From Coprinopsis marcescibilis (Eukaryota > Basidiomycota > Agaricomycetes > Agaricales > Psathyrellaceae): 64,000 nucleotides of DNA. The position numbers and the translations under genes are program-made. Shown here piece after piece: positions 34,156-45,325 of this stretch. The notes under the pieces were generated by a model. The model had not been told where the DNA came from. It saw only the letters and a list, made by a program, of their open reading frames with translations, and did no database searches. Location of the stretch: contig ML210171.1 in NCBI GenBank assembly GCA_004369085.1, forward strand, positions 66,904 to 130,903. The letters run 5' to 3'. How positions within the stretch are numbered: position 1 is the stretch's first letter; each line of letters starts with the position of its first letter.

Positions 34156-35696
34156 TTATATCCAAGATGCACTCAGCATGCTGCAAGAGATCGCTGCCAC
34201 GACGAAGAACATCAGTTGTGCTCCATTTGTGCCGAGAATGTTCCATCCTCGGTAGGCACCAGAGCCATAAATAGCCGGCCAGCTGGTCACTAGAGCAGGA
34301 GATGGACTATCGGCACCGTTCAGCGTCTTGTACCCGGCGAAGGCTGTGTCCGTAATTATGTGTGTATGGACAGTTCCAGCCTCGAAGTACAGTTCTCCGA
34401 GCGCGTTAAAGCCCCCATCTTCCCGAAGCATATCTAGAAAGCGAGCGACAAGGTTCAATCCCAGTGTTTTCAGAGTCCGATAGATAAGAATCAACCCACT
34501 GTAGTAAGTATTAGGTTCAGGTCGCTGGAAGAAGAAAAGAAAGATCAACAAAAGTAGGTTCGACGAACGCGGAAGAAAGACTTACGAAAAAGCCGAACCA
34601 GGCATAACGTTCGACCCATTCCGTCTCATCGAGATACCTGATAGTTTCGTTCATGAAGTTGTAGACCTCTACGAAGCACCGAGTTAGTTTGAGTGCGGGA
34701 CGTCTTAACAAGACCGCACCTGTAACGTTGCTCGAGGTATCCGCGTACTCTGTAACCCAAATGGGCAAATCAGGGTAATCATTGTGGATCGCCCAAAGAT
34801 AATCATAGAACCCGGTCACTCCAACTCCATACCTGTCCAATGGACCATATGTGAGCTGTCAGCTGTTAGAAAATAAGGTCGGATGCGTACCAATGCACTG
34901 GGAGGAAATCAATGGTGCAGTTCGAGCACGCTTGGAAGAAGCGTTGCAACCATGGACGACCAGTTCCAGCTGCAGTGACAGCGGGCCCGCCTAGGCGCAC
35001 ACCATGCTCTTTGAGAGGTTCAATGAACGTCATCCACAGGCTAGCTGCCTGTTCCGGATCCATATTGGACTCATTGGCGAAATCAGGCTCGTTGTATCCC
35101 TAATATAGCGCGTCAGTGATGTCGAGGTCAGTACCAACGTGGACTGCAAGGTGGCTTACGAGGATAGTATCAGCACCTTGGGCCCTAACAGTGTCGACAA
35201 AATTCTCGATGGCTCCAGCTCCCCATTGCATCGGGATGAATGGGAGGTTGGAGGTGGCGAGATAGGCTGGAGGGATATTGGCCCAGTTGTATTGCCATGA
35301 GATGACACTGGCAGATTGGTTCGCGTTGACTATATCCCCAGGCGAGTCACTAGCCGCGAAGGCGAGACCACGCTTGGGGTTTTTAGTCGCGACGATACCG
35401 GTAGGCCGAGGAGGGGGATTAAAGGCCGGGGCAGAGGAAGGAGGTCCCAAGGCCTGAGATGATACAGAGGCGGAAGCGGAGGAGATGATAGACTCGGAAC
35501 CCAAGACAGAGCTTGAAATTGACCCTGCGTTGGAGGTTGAGCTCGAGATGATCCCAACGCTGGAGGATGTTGGTCCTGGGCTTGAAGGATAATGTGCCGG
35601 TTTTAGGCTCTCATTATCCTTCTTGACATCGGTTGTACATTGCACGACCGATGAGAGCACAAGGAGACCGAACCAGATCGCCAAAGCAGAAAACAT
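34156..35696 (-). CDS. GH128-type (Asl1-like) glucanase, probably GPI-anchored
   Basis: Six exons (35696-35160, 35099-34891, 34832-34720, 34668-34586, 34524-34500, 34433-34156) give 414 aa in frame. The start MFSALAIWFGLLVLSSVVQC is a signal peptide; a longer in-frame extension upstream would bury it. A Ser-rich linker (about residues 45-110) precedes the GH128 domain, which begins KRGLAFAASDSPGD. Candidate catalytic acids are Glu183 in GYNEPD and Glu277 in WVTEYAD, as in the Asl1-like family that cleaves beta-1,3-glucan. The domain ends WFGFFRPEPN and GGFNALGELYF. A hydrophobic C-terminus (LMFFVVAAISCSMLSASWI) after a Ser/Gly region suggests a GPI anchor. It likely acts on its own cell wall. 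Confidence 0.85.
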
Positions 35697-38605
35697 GACG
35701 GGCCAAGTGAGAAGAAGGGAGGGGCGATGGTCGATACAAACCCATGCCCAACTATATGTAGCGGCTGGATAATACACTGCAGCTTCAATACTAGGAAGCA
35801 GGGAAGCTGCATTTGTTGACAGTTCGTGAGATGGCATGATCGGGGGTGCTGTCCATCTACCAGTTGATGTGGGCTGTAAGACTCGCTTCTCTTTCCCAGA
35901 TGAAAATTAAAAATATGTCACTTTCGCTCGAGTCGGATCGCGGAAGGCGACGTGCTGTTAGTGGATGGCTGCTCCGACTACTCCAGCATGGGCTGTAGCT
36001 CGAAACCACTCCATACCATATCCATAAAGGCGACGATTGAATCGCCTTGGTGGCTGGATGTCTCATACAAGGGTAAATGGTACAATGGACCTGGGTGGTA
36101 TGAATCTCGTGTCAGTAAAGGATCAATATTGCAAAGCCGCACTACGGCACTGACCTGATCTGTTCCTGGTCGAAGCGTGGTGTGAATGCGCTTTATTGGC
36201 GGAACAGCTGAAATTTTCAGGGGAGTTGGCAGTCATGGGAGGCGGGGATGCATGGATCCGAAGGCAAACAAAGAGAAAGAAGCTCGAGGTGTGATAAAGA
36301 TAGAGTCAAAAGGCCCGATCTGTCTCGCTAATTGAAAGCGCCAATGTTCACCGCATATAAACCTGTTGGCCTTGAAGCAAGGGATGAAGAGCTTATGTTA
36401 AAGCCCTAATCATCAGATGAGGGTTGAGTGCAGTATCGTTATGTTCACGTTGAGACCAGGGTTTAACAGTAAGCAGTGACAGAAAAAATGAACACTGGTG
36501 AGTCCTCGTCCGGTGTCGTCGCGCGTACGAGTACAGAGAGTGCGCAATTGGCGTCGAGATTGTGATTCCACAGTTGTTCGACCTGACACATTCGAAGACG
36601 CCGATAGTACTCGAGTAGGTGTCATTTTATGAGGAAAGCAAGGGGCGTCTAGACAAGTGATTCTGTTGCAGATGCAGGAAGATGGGGGAGGTCTGCGTGT
36701 CACTTTCAGTGACCATGACCATGATGGGAATTGTTGCGAAAGGGTCCGTGCGCGGGTTGCTTTGCGGGAAAGAAAAACAGTGACAACGGAGCGTGGGAGG
36801 CGCCATTGCGGCCCGTTGCAGGCGCTTAACTTCGAACGAATGGCCACAATTAGAGTATGCGAACTATGCCAGTTCTCTCAGTAAATTCAAACTTTAGAGA
36901 ACTATCTTCTCATCCGGGACTGGGTACGGGAGCTCGCCAAATTAAATCTTACAAGAGGTGGCCAAACCTTCAAGATGCAATGTTTACAAAACAGATGGGA
37001 TAGCCTGACCCCAGTTTGCGTCAGTAGAATTGTATAGTGCAGTTAACATTGATTGTTAGGCAGAGTATCAGAGTTCTGAGTTAAATGGTCGACTACGCCA
37101 TCAAGCACTGGAATTCCCGACGATAGATTGCCGAGATGTCGGGGTTCTAGACCGGTAAACATCGATGAATAAAAGGAGAACAACCTGGCAGCCTCCCTCG
37201 TGTCCAGTTGTGTTATTGGCACACCCACTTCTCTGGGTGCATCCGAGAAAATATGAGCTTCTATCTATCGCAATCCTCCACCCGATTGAACCGTACCCGA
37301 TGCCACCGGCTAATAGCTCATTCGCCGAAGATTTCTAAGCTGCTACCTCAAATACCAATTACCACTCACAGGTCCTTCGTGAGTCCAAGCAGCATCCTTA
37401 GAGTGCATCCACCGCTCAGCCGGGCGTCTTCATGTGTTGTCAAATGTCTGTATAATTACCGCAGTTAACCCCTGCCCGAGATTATTACATTACACCCTCA
37501 TAAAGATCGGGTCGTTGAGCTCTTGCGTCACCCCGTGTGAGTGAGAGGTCCCCCGTCTCGTCATGCCGTCTCCCCAGTATGAGAAATGTCTATACTCGAG
37601 AGTCAAGAGTGCAGATGGTACTGACCATCTCGCCCGAAAGTGTGTATATATGACTCACTGCATGTAATTGTGTTTGCAAAAGCCGCGGAACATGAGGCCA
37701 AAGGTTTCTTCGCTCGGGGTGTCATATGTGCTCGCATACGAATCGTATGTGTGCCCGTGACTGTGGTGGCACCCAATCGGATTTCAATGATGAAAACGAT
37801 TCCAAATTTGCGTTGAATGCTGGGACCAAATCATGAGAATTTACTACTACTACATCTACTAATCAAGTGAGGTTCACACGATTCAGCGAAACACACCACT
37901 TAAGAGTGTACAGACATATATACATGGCTAAGATGGAGCCTTACCTACTCTTTTCGCGGTTTCCTTGCGATTTCGCTCGAACTGCACAGGCGCCCTAACG
38001 TTAGGCTTGGCACTGTTGATGGCATCACGCGCCCGAACCGAACGTGGTGGCGCAGAGGCGCCGTTGTCTGTTTCTCAGAAACACTATGCAAATACCATGG
38101 CAATTTCGCAGATTGTTACATGTGGCCCATCTATGCCAAAAAACCTATACCTCAACACTGAACGAACCCACAATAGGCTCAAGAGAGACGAAATCGGCGC
38201 AAATCACGCAATCGCGCAATCTCCCAGTCACAACTCCCTAGGCCCCAACATAACCTGCGGTACCGACAGTGGAGTGAATTCGTTGTTCGGTCAAACTCTT
38301 GGCGGACCCACCTGATAGGTCGAATTATTGGGAAAAGGGAAGGAAGGCCCGTACTGGTCCGTATTCCCTGGCTCTTGTGTCAGAAGGATTTGAAGGGCCG
38401 TTGCACCATGGCCGTATTCGATGCATCGGTGCATAAAGGAAATGAGTAAGACGATATGCTTGAGTCACTGGAAGTGACTCCGGCTTATTCAGCTGCCGAT
38501 ATCGAATCTTCATGCTACTGCTACCTATCACCCGCTGATCACATTGTCGTTTAAAAGGCCCAACATTCTGACATCGTGGTCGTAGCGCTTTCCACTTTTC
38601 CCTCG
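35697..38605. other. Intergenic, about 2.9 kb, divergent promoters of GH128 and ABC transporter B
   Basis: The two flanking genes point away from each other. Frames such as 36413-36847 (minus) and 37965-38315 (plus) have no recognisable domain and no splice pattern. An ATATAG-type element lies about 57-61 bp upstream of the GH128 ATG. Nothing else is supported. Confidence 0.5.
38550..38556 (+). promoter_or_regulatory. TATA-like box of ABC transporter B
   Basis: TTTAAAA, 50-56 bp upstream of the ATG at 38606, in the context CGTTTAAAAGGC, which is close to the TGTTTAAAGGC in front of transporter C. Confidence 0.5.
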
Positions 38606-41600
38606 ATGGCGAACACGCCCGCGGAGACTGTGACCCTCTACGACCAGTCTTCAAGTGCCTCAGAATCCCGCCATCCAACAGACGACACTGTTACTCGCGC
38701 TGAAGCCGAGTTCAATGAATTGTCTCGCCAACTAACTTCACTCTCGCAACGCGCTGGCAAGGCGTCTGGCGATGATTTGGAAAAGGCTGTTCCAGGCAAC
38801 GACAACGGCGAATACTTCGATCTCAAGGAGTATCTAACGTCCTCGAATGACGCGCACCAACAGGCGGGAATTAAGCACAAGGTAGATATGGTTCCACGCA
38901 TATTCATATCAATGGCAGCGGCTAAAGTTTTGCTTAACAGAAAGTCGGAGTGATCTGGGAAGACCTCCAAGTCGAAGTTCCAGAGCATTCTACGAATAAG
39001 GTGTGTGCAAAATGTCGTAAAGTACGGTGCCGTTCCTGGCCTGACTCGTGTGCATAGATTTTGGTCCCAACGCTTGCAAGTAAGTGATCAGTCCAAAGAT
39101 CTTACATCATACGGCTCTAACACTTCCTTCTGGCAAAAGATGCCACACTTGACTTCTTTTTGGCACCCCTGTTCTGGCTCTTGAGCATGATTAGCCGAAT
39201 TTTACCCTCCAAATCCAAACAAGTTTTGACGGAGCCTATCATTCACAAGTAAGCGGGTTTGCATTTGACGCTCGAGTTAGCAAATTCACATCGTTTTTAG
39301 AGCTTCAGGCGTTCTTAAGCCAGGCGAAATGTGCTTGGTTCTCGGCTGCCCGGGATCCGGTTGTACTACATTCCTGAAAGCAGTCTCCAACAGACGGGAA
39401 GAATTTACAAAGGTCGACGGCAATGTACTATATGCCGGTATCAACGCAGAAGAGATGCAACAGTATTACAAGGGAGAAGTGGTATATAATCAAGAAGGTT
39501 CGTTATTCGTTCTCTATCGCACAGAAAGAGCGCGTTCTGAATCAATCCATAAGATGATATCCACATTCCCACATTGACAGTTGGGCAGACCATGCAGTTT
39601 GCACTATCTACGTGAGCACTCAGGCTAGCATACCTTGTGATTGACCTTAACTAGGCATCAGTAAAACCCCAGGTTCGAACGGTCGCCTACCTGGAACCAC
39701 CAGAAAGGACTTCGATCGCGAGGTTCAGGATACCCTTTTCCGAATGCTCAACATATCCCACACTAAGAACACCTTGGTCGGGAACGAATTTGTTCGAGGG
39801 GTTTCCGGTGGCGAGCGCAAGCGTGTTAGTATTGCTGAAATGATGGCAACGCGCGCTCGAGTTCAATGCTGGGACAATTCTACCCGTGGATTGGACGCAT
39901 CTACCGCCTTGGACTTTGTTCGTAGTTTGCGCGTTATGACGGATGTGCTTGGTCAGACCACCTTTGTGACTTTGTAAGTCGACGCGTCTCCTTGATTCCG
40001 AATAGCCATTAAGAGTCATTTTATGATAGGTATCAAGCCAGCGAAAGTATCTATGAGCTATTCGACAAAGTTCTTCTCATAGACAAAGGCCGACAAGTTT
40101 TCTACGGACCCCCCAACGAGGCGCGAGCCCATTTCGAAGGCCTTGGATATAAACCTCTACCTCGACAAACTACAGCTGATTACCTTACTGGTTGCACTGA
40201 TGTTAACGAACGTCAATTCGCACCTGGACGATCTACAAATGATACCCCGTCTACTCCGGCCGATTTGGAAGAAGCTTACCTCAACTCTCGCTTTGGATCC
40301 GCGAACAAGGACGCTGTGGAGAAGTACAAACTATATATGGCCACAGAGAAGCAAGACCAGGAAGCGTTCCGCGCTGCCGTTGCCGCTGACAAGAAGCGAG
40401 GAGTCTCGAGGAGCAGTCCCTATACCCTTGGATTTACCGGCCAGGTCTGGTCGTTAACCAAGCGACAATTCCAAATGCGCCTGCAGGACAAGTTCCAACT
40501 CTATACCAGCTTCGGTCTCGCAATGGTTAGTCTTTCACCAAGAAGGAATCTGTAGCATGTGGCTTATTGTTGTTGGTGTAGTCTCTCTCCCTCGTGCTTG
40601 GTGGTGCGTTCTTCAGCCTACCACTCACTTCATCTGGCGCCTTTACCCGTGGAGGGTAAGAACTTTACGACATTTGAAACGATCAGCGTCTAACTTGGGA
40701 ACACGTACTTAAAGTGTAATCTTCGCTGCGCTGCTTACGACATGTTTGGAGGCCTTCAACGAGATGCCTACCCAAATGATTGGGCGCCCAATCCTTCGGA
40801 AACAGGTATGTCGTAATTATTGGTTCAAACCCCACGATCCGCTATAACGCGAGAAACAGACGGACTATAGCATGTATCGTCCCTCGGCAATTTCAGTAGC
40901 CAACCTGCTCGCCGATATTCCATTCTCTGCCATTCGAGTCCTCCTCTTCAATATCCCGGTATACTTCATGTCAGGGCTTGATCGTTCCGCAGGAGCTTTC
41001 TTCACGTTCCACCTCTTCAATTATGTCGGATTCCTCGTTATGCAGTCATTCTTCCGGACATTTGGCTTGATCTGCTTTGATTTCAACGCGGCCTTCAGAC
41101 TGGCGGTGTTCTTTATCCCCAACTTGTAAGTGTCTAGCTCGAAAGAAAAGCACAATACTAATCGAGTCGCGTCGTTTAGCATTCAATATTGTGGATACAC
41201 TATCCCCGTTGTCAGTATGAAACGTTGGCTATTCTGGATCGTACGTCGACCTGATTGTCTGGGCTTCAGAGTAATTTCTAATGTACCCTCCAGTATTACG
41301 TGAATCCTTTGTCCTATGGTTTGTCATTTCTCTCAGTCTGTGCCTTGACATTGAACTTAGTTCTCGTCACTCAGCATGGCAAGCGTGCATGGAGAACGAA
41401 TTCATGCGAATCGAAGTATGTGACTCGCATCTTCAATACTTGCACTGTTACTGACAGGACCTCTCAGTTCCCTTGCGATGGAGCATCCGTCATCCCAAGG
41501 AACGGCTTCGGTGTTACCAAGTTCCCGTACGTAACCGTCCCTCTGGAACCCTCGTTATAAAGCTTAAACCAGCTTCAGTGAGGACCTCGGACCTAACCAG

Positions 41601-44412
41601 GCCTGCACTCTCTTCGGTGCTCGAGCTGGAACTTTGCTCATTCAAGGAGCTGACTATCTGAAAGTCGGATACGATCTGGAAATTGCTGACCTCTGGCGAC
41701 GCAATCTCCCTGTCTTGATTGCTTTCTTCGTCGTCTTCCAAATCGCTCAGGTTTTGGCACTCGAATATTATCCTGTGGGTGACATTTTCTTGCCCCCTTC
41801 ACCAAGGTCAATACTAACCTTGATCGCTCTTAGCAATATGGATACATGGCGACCGTCAGCATTTTTGCACCGGAGAACGACGAGATCAGGGCCTTGAACG
41901 CTGCGCAGGAGGAGAGAAAGGCATTGAAAGATGCATCCAGAGAGAAAGAAGAAGCCCTGGGCTCCAAGCAGTAAGCGCTCCATTCGCTCTGCGTTGATTT
42001 GAACTCATTTGTTATCAGAAGCAAGGAAGTCGTCAAGCATACTGGTCGCGTCTTGACCTGGGAACGCCTCAACTACCATGTGCCAACCCCTGGCGGAACG
42101 CTCAGACTCTTGCACGATATCAACGGTTATGTCAAGCCCGGCACACTGACTGCCCTTATGGGAGCTAGTGGTGCAGGAAAGACCACTTGTTTAGACGTCC
42201 TGGCTCAACGTAAGAACATTGGGGTCGTTTCCGGGGACATCCTGGTCGATGGACGTACGCTTCCCCTCGACTTCGCTCGTGGTACCGCTTATGGTATGTG
42301 TTTCTTGTGCTCATCCTCACCGCCGTGACTGATCGACCTTCCAGCTGAACAAATGGACGTTCATGAGGGTACTGCAACAGTCCGTGAAGCCATGCGCTTT
42401 TCGGCTTACCTCAGGCAACCTGCGGCCGTTCCCAAGGAAGAGAAAGATGCATACGTGGAAGAACTGTTGGAACTCCTTGAACTGCAGGATCTTTCGGAGG
42501 CTTTGGTATTCAGCTTGAGCGTTGAATCTCGCAAGCGATTGACCATCGGTGTGGAACTCGCCAGCAAGCCCGAACTCCTTCTATTCTTGGACGAGCCCAC
42601 GTCCGGTTTGGACGCACAAAGGTTTGTGCCCACGTCCAGCCTGACCGATCAAAGATCTAATTTCCTTGATTAGCGCGTGGAATTTGGTCCGTTTCCTGAG
42701 GAAGCTTGCCGACCAGGGTCAAGCCATTCTATGCACTATCCATCAGCCATCAGCCCTGCTGTTCGAAAGCTTCGATCGCCTACTACTTCTTGAGCGAGGG
42801 GGAGAGACGGTATACTTCGGCGACATCGGTGAAGACTCCCATATCATCCGCAGTTACTTCGCCCAGCGTGGCGCAATCTGCCCTACCAATGTCAACCCTG
42901 CTGAGTATATGCTCGAGGCTATCGGTGCTGGTGTTACCCCCAGGATTGGTGACAAGGACTGGAAGGATGTCTGGTTGGAGTCGGAAGAGTACCAGCAGGT
43001 CGTCAGGGAGGTTAAAGCCATCCAAGCCGAAGGCTTGGCTCAACCTGAGCCTAAGAAAGGGGAGACTACCACCTGTAAGTGGCCTCTCAATTGTCTGAAC
43101 TCATGACCTAGACCTGATTATATCTCGCAGACGCCACCTCCTTCTTTTATCAACTCAGGATTGTCGCAGAACGAAACACGCTCGCCCTTTGGAGAACCCC
43201 AAACTACATCTTCACTCGCTTGTTTGTTTGCAGCTTCATCTCTTTGTTCATTTCGCTCTCGTTCCTGCAGCTAGGCCGCAGTGTTCGTGATCTTCAGTAC
43301 AGGATTTTCTCTATGTAAGTGGATGCTTCCAAAAGGGTTTCATTCATGCTTACATTCGTCTTCCAGCTTCTGGCTCGCTGTGTTACCTGCTATCCTTCTC
43401 ACTCAGATCATTCCAGCATTTATTCAGGCCCGAAGGATCTTTATCCGAGGTATGGTTTGCTTAACCACTTGTCGATCGTGACCTGAAGTTTGGCTACAGA
43501 GGCATCCGGTAGAATCTACTCACCCTACGTGTTCGCCATCGCGCAGCTCGTTGGCGAGATTCCGTATTCTATTCTGTGTGCCACTCTGTATTGGGTCTTG
43601 ATGGTATGTCCAGCCCAAGCATTTAACCAGAATTGGCGATTCTAACAATGTTCCTAGGTATACCCTACAGGGTTTGGTCAAGGCGCTGCGGGCCTCAATG
43701 GCACCGGCTTCCAACTCCTCATAATCATGTTCATGGTGTTCTTCGGCGTGTCCCTCGGTCAACTGATTGCCGCCCTCTCCCCCAGTGTTGAGGTTGCAGT
43801 CTTAACCATCCCTTCTTTCTCCTTGATTCTGTCCACCTTCTGCGGAGTCACGATCCCTTATCCTACCCTGATCAACTTCTGGAGGTCATGGCTGTATGAG
43901 CTTACGCCATACACTCGTACCCTTGCTGCGATGTTGTCTACCGAACTTCAGTGAGTAGTTTGCGTTCGTCTCTTACTTCAACTCTAACATCTATTGCTGC
44001 AGTGGTTTGGCAATTAGTTGCAACCTGGATGAGTTCGCTGTGTTTAACCCACCATCCGGAGAGACGTGCGCCAGCTGGGCTCAAGAATTTGTGTCGATCT
44101 TTGGTGGATACCTGGACAACCCGAATGACAGCTCTGCTTGCCGATACTGTCAATTCCAGGTTGGGGACGAGTTCTTCGTCCCGTTGAACATCAAGTTCTC
44201 CCAAAGATGGCGCGATGCTTTCATTCTCTTCTCCTTCGTTGGTGAGCAATACTTTTCCCGCGAACATGACAACAATGACTGACGACCTTTTGTCAGTTTT
44301 CAATTTGATTGGCACAATTAGTGAGTAAAATTGATTTAATGAATCGATATCCTTTCTGACTGACACCTTTCCCCCAGTCGCCTCGAGGTTCTTGCGATAC
44401 GCCAAGCGTTAA
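38606..44412 (+). CDS. PDR-type full-size ABC transporter B (ABCG efflux pump)
   Basis: Paralogue of transporters A and C with the same exon layout. It starts [16 protein letters not shown] at 38606 and ends [14 protein letters not shown]1: Walker [10 protein letters not shown] (Cys for Lys), signature [20 protein letters not shown], Walker [14 protein letters not shown], switch Tyr ([11 protein letters not shown]). NBD2: Walker [20 protein letters not shown], signature [12 protein letters not shown], Walker [14 protein letters not shown], switch [13 protein letters not shown]1 shows [18 protein letters not shown]; the extracellular Cys-rich loop before the last membrane part reads [21 protein letters not shown] checked the difficult small exons (YYVNPLSY joined to [14 protein letters not shown]) and they stay in frame, so the gene looks intact. 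Efflux of toxic compounds is the family role; the substrate cannot be read from sequence. Confidence 0.88.
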
Positions 44413-44740
44413 GCTTGTTAGACTTTGGTTAAAAGCAGTATACATAGAAGCATCTGCACCCACATACCCCACATTGGGCGATCTAGAGCATTCTTAACAC
44501 ATTACACTATCTTTGATTAATACCTAGTTATCGCGATTGTTCGAATATACTTGCTCCGTTTGCGTGCCAAGAAAGGCTCGATATGTTCGCCTCTTTAATT
44601 ATTTGAGACTGCTTTCCCAATCTCTTGATGATTGATTAGAACGCCGGATGCATTGGTATGCGACAGATGAACCAAGCAATGTCACTAGCTGAAATTGTTT
44701 CAATGAACCTGAAGATGGAATCGGCTTGGTGGTTCTTCGT
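44413..44740. other. Short convergent intergenic region
   Basis: The 3' flanks of ABC transporter B and PFD1. AT-rich, no gene seen. Confidence 0.6.
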
Positions 44741-45325
44741 TCACTGATTTCTGGGTGCGTTGTGGAACTGTACACGAGTTAAACTGCGTTCCGGATGAAG
44801 CTATCATTGTGTACTCACGATATCTCTAATTTGCGACTGTGCGTCATTGAACTGCTTCTCTAAGAACTTGGACTGTTCGGGTTTTAGATTTGGGAAAGGT
44901 GGAATCTAGAACAACGCACCTTTTTGTTAAGACCGACAATGTCGTCTGTTAACTCCTTCTCTTGCGTCTTCAGCTCCTTCTCCATATCCGTCCGGGGAAC
45001 CATCATGAACCTGTCGCAACACTTATGAATTTATATCCTTCATGGACTTTACCCAACAACGCACATCTTTCCAACGCCCTTGTATGTATTCACATCCCCA
45101 GGAATTTGCGCGATTTCGTTGATCGTAAGCTGTAGGATCCGTCGTTCGCGTTCCTTGACTGATGTCTGCTGCACAGACAGGTCCAGGGCACGTCGCGATT
45201 GGATCGCGGTTTGCTGTATTTGAATCAAGATCTGTCGTACGTCGGTGTGATTAGACCTGGCTGAACTTTAGGTGGTTGAGAATGAGAAATACCTTCCTCA
45301 GCGTGTCATCAGAGAGAGCAGACAT
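44741..45325 (-). CDS. PFD1: Prefoldin subunit 1
   Basis: Five short exons, 45325-45293, 45231-45065, 45010-44920, 44872-44819 and 44767-44741, give 123 aa in frame; each is too short to stand out as an open frame. Beta-type prefoldin subunit, part of the hexameric chaperone that hands nascent actin and tubulin to CCT. The protein is coiled coil, beta hairpin, coiled coil: IQQTAIQSRRALDLSVQQTS, then INEIAQIPGDVNTYKGVGKM and FMMVPRTDMEKELKTQEKEL, then KKSKFLEKQFNDAQSQIRDI. TYKGVGKMFMMVPR matches the TYxxVGRMF hairpin of PFD1. Length is close to the usual 110-125 aa. Its 3' end converges on transporter B with 328 bp between the stops. Confidence 0.85.

Noticed and set aside
36413..36847. Minus-strand 144-codon open frame between GH128 and transporter B
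   Set aside because: Arg/Thr/Ser-rich random-like composition and no supporting context.
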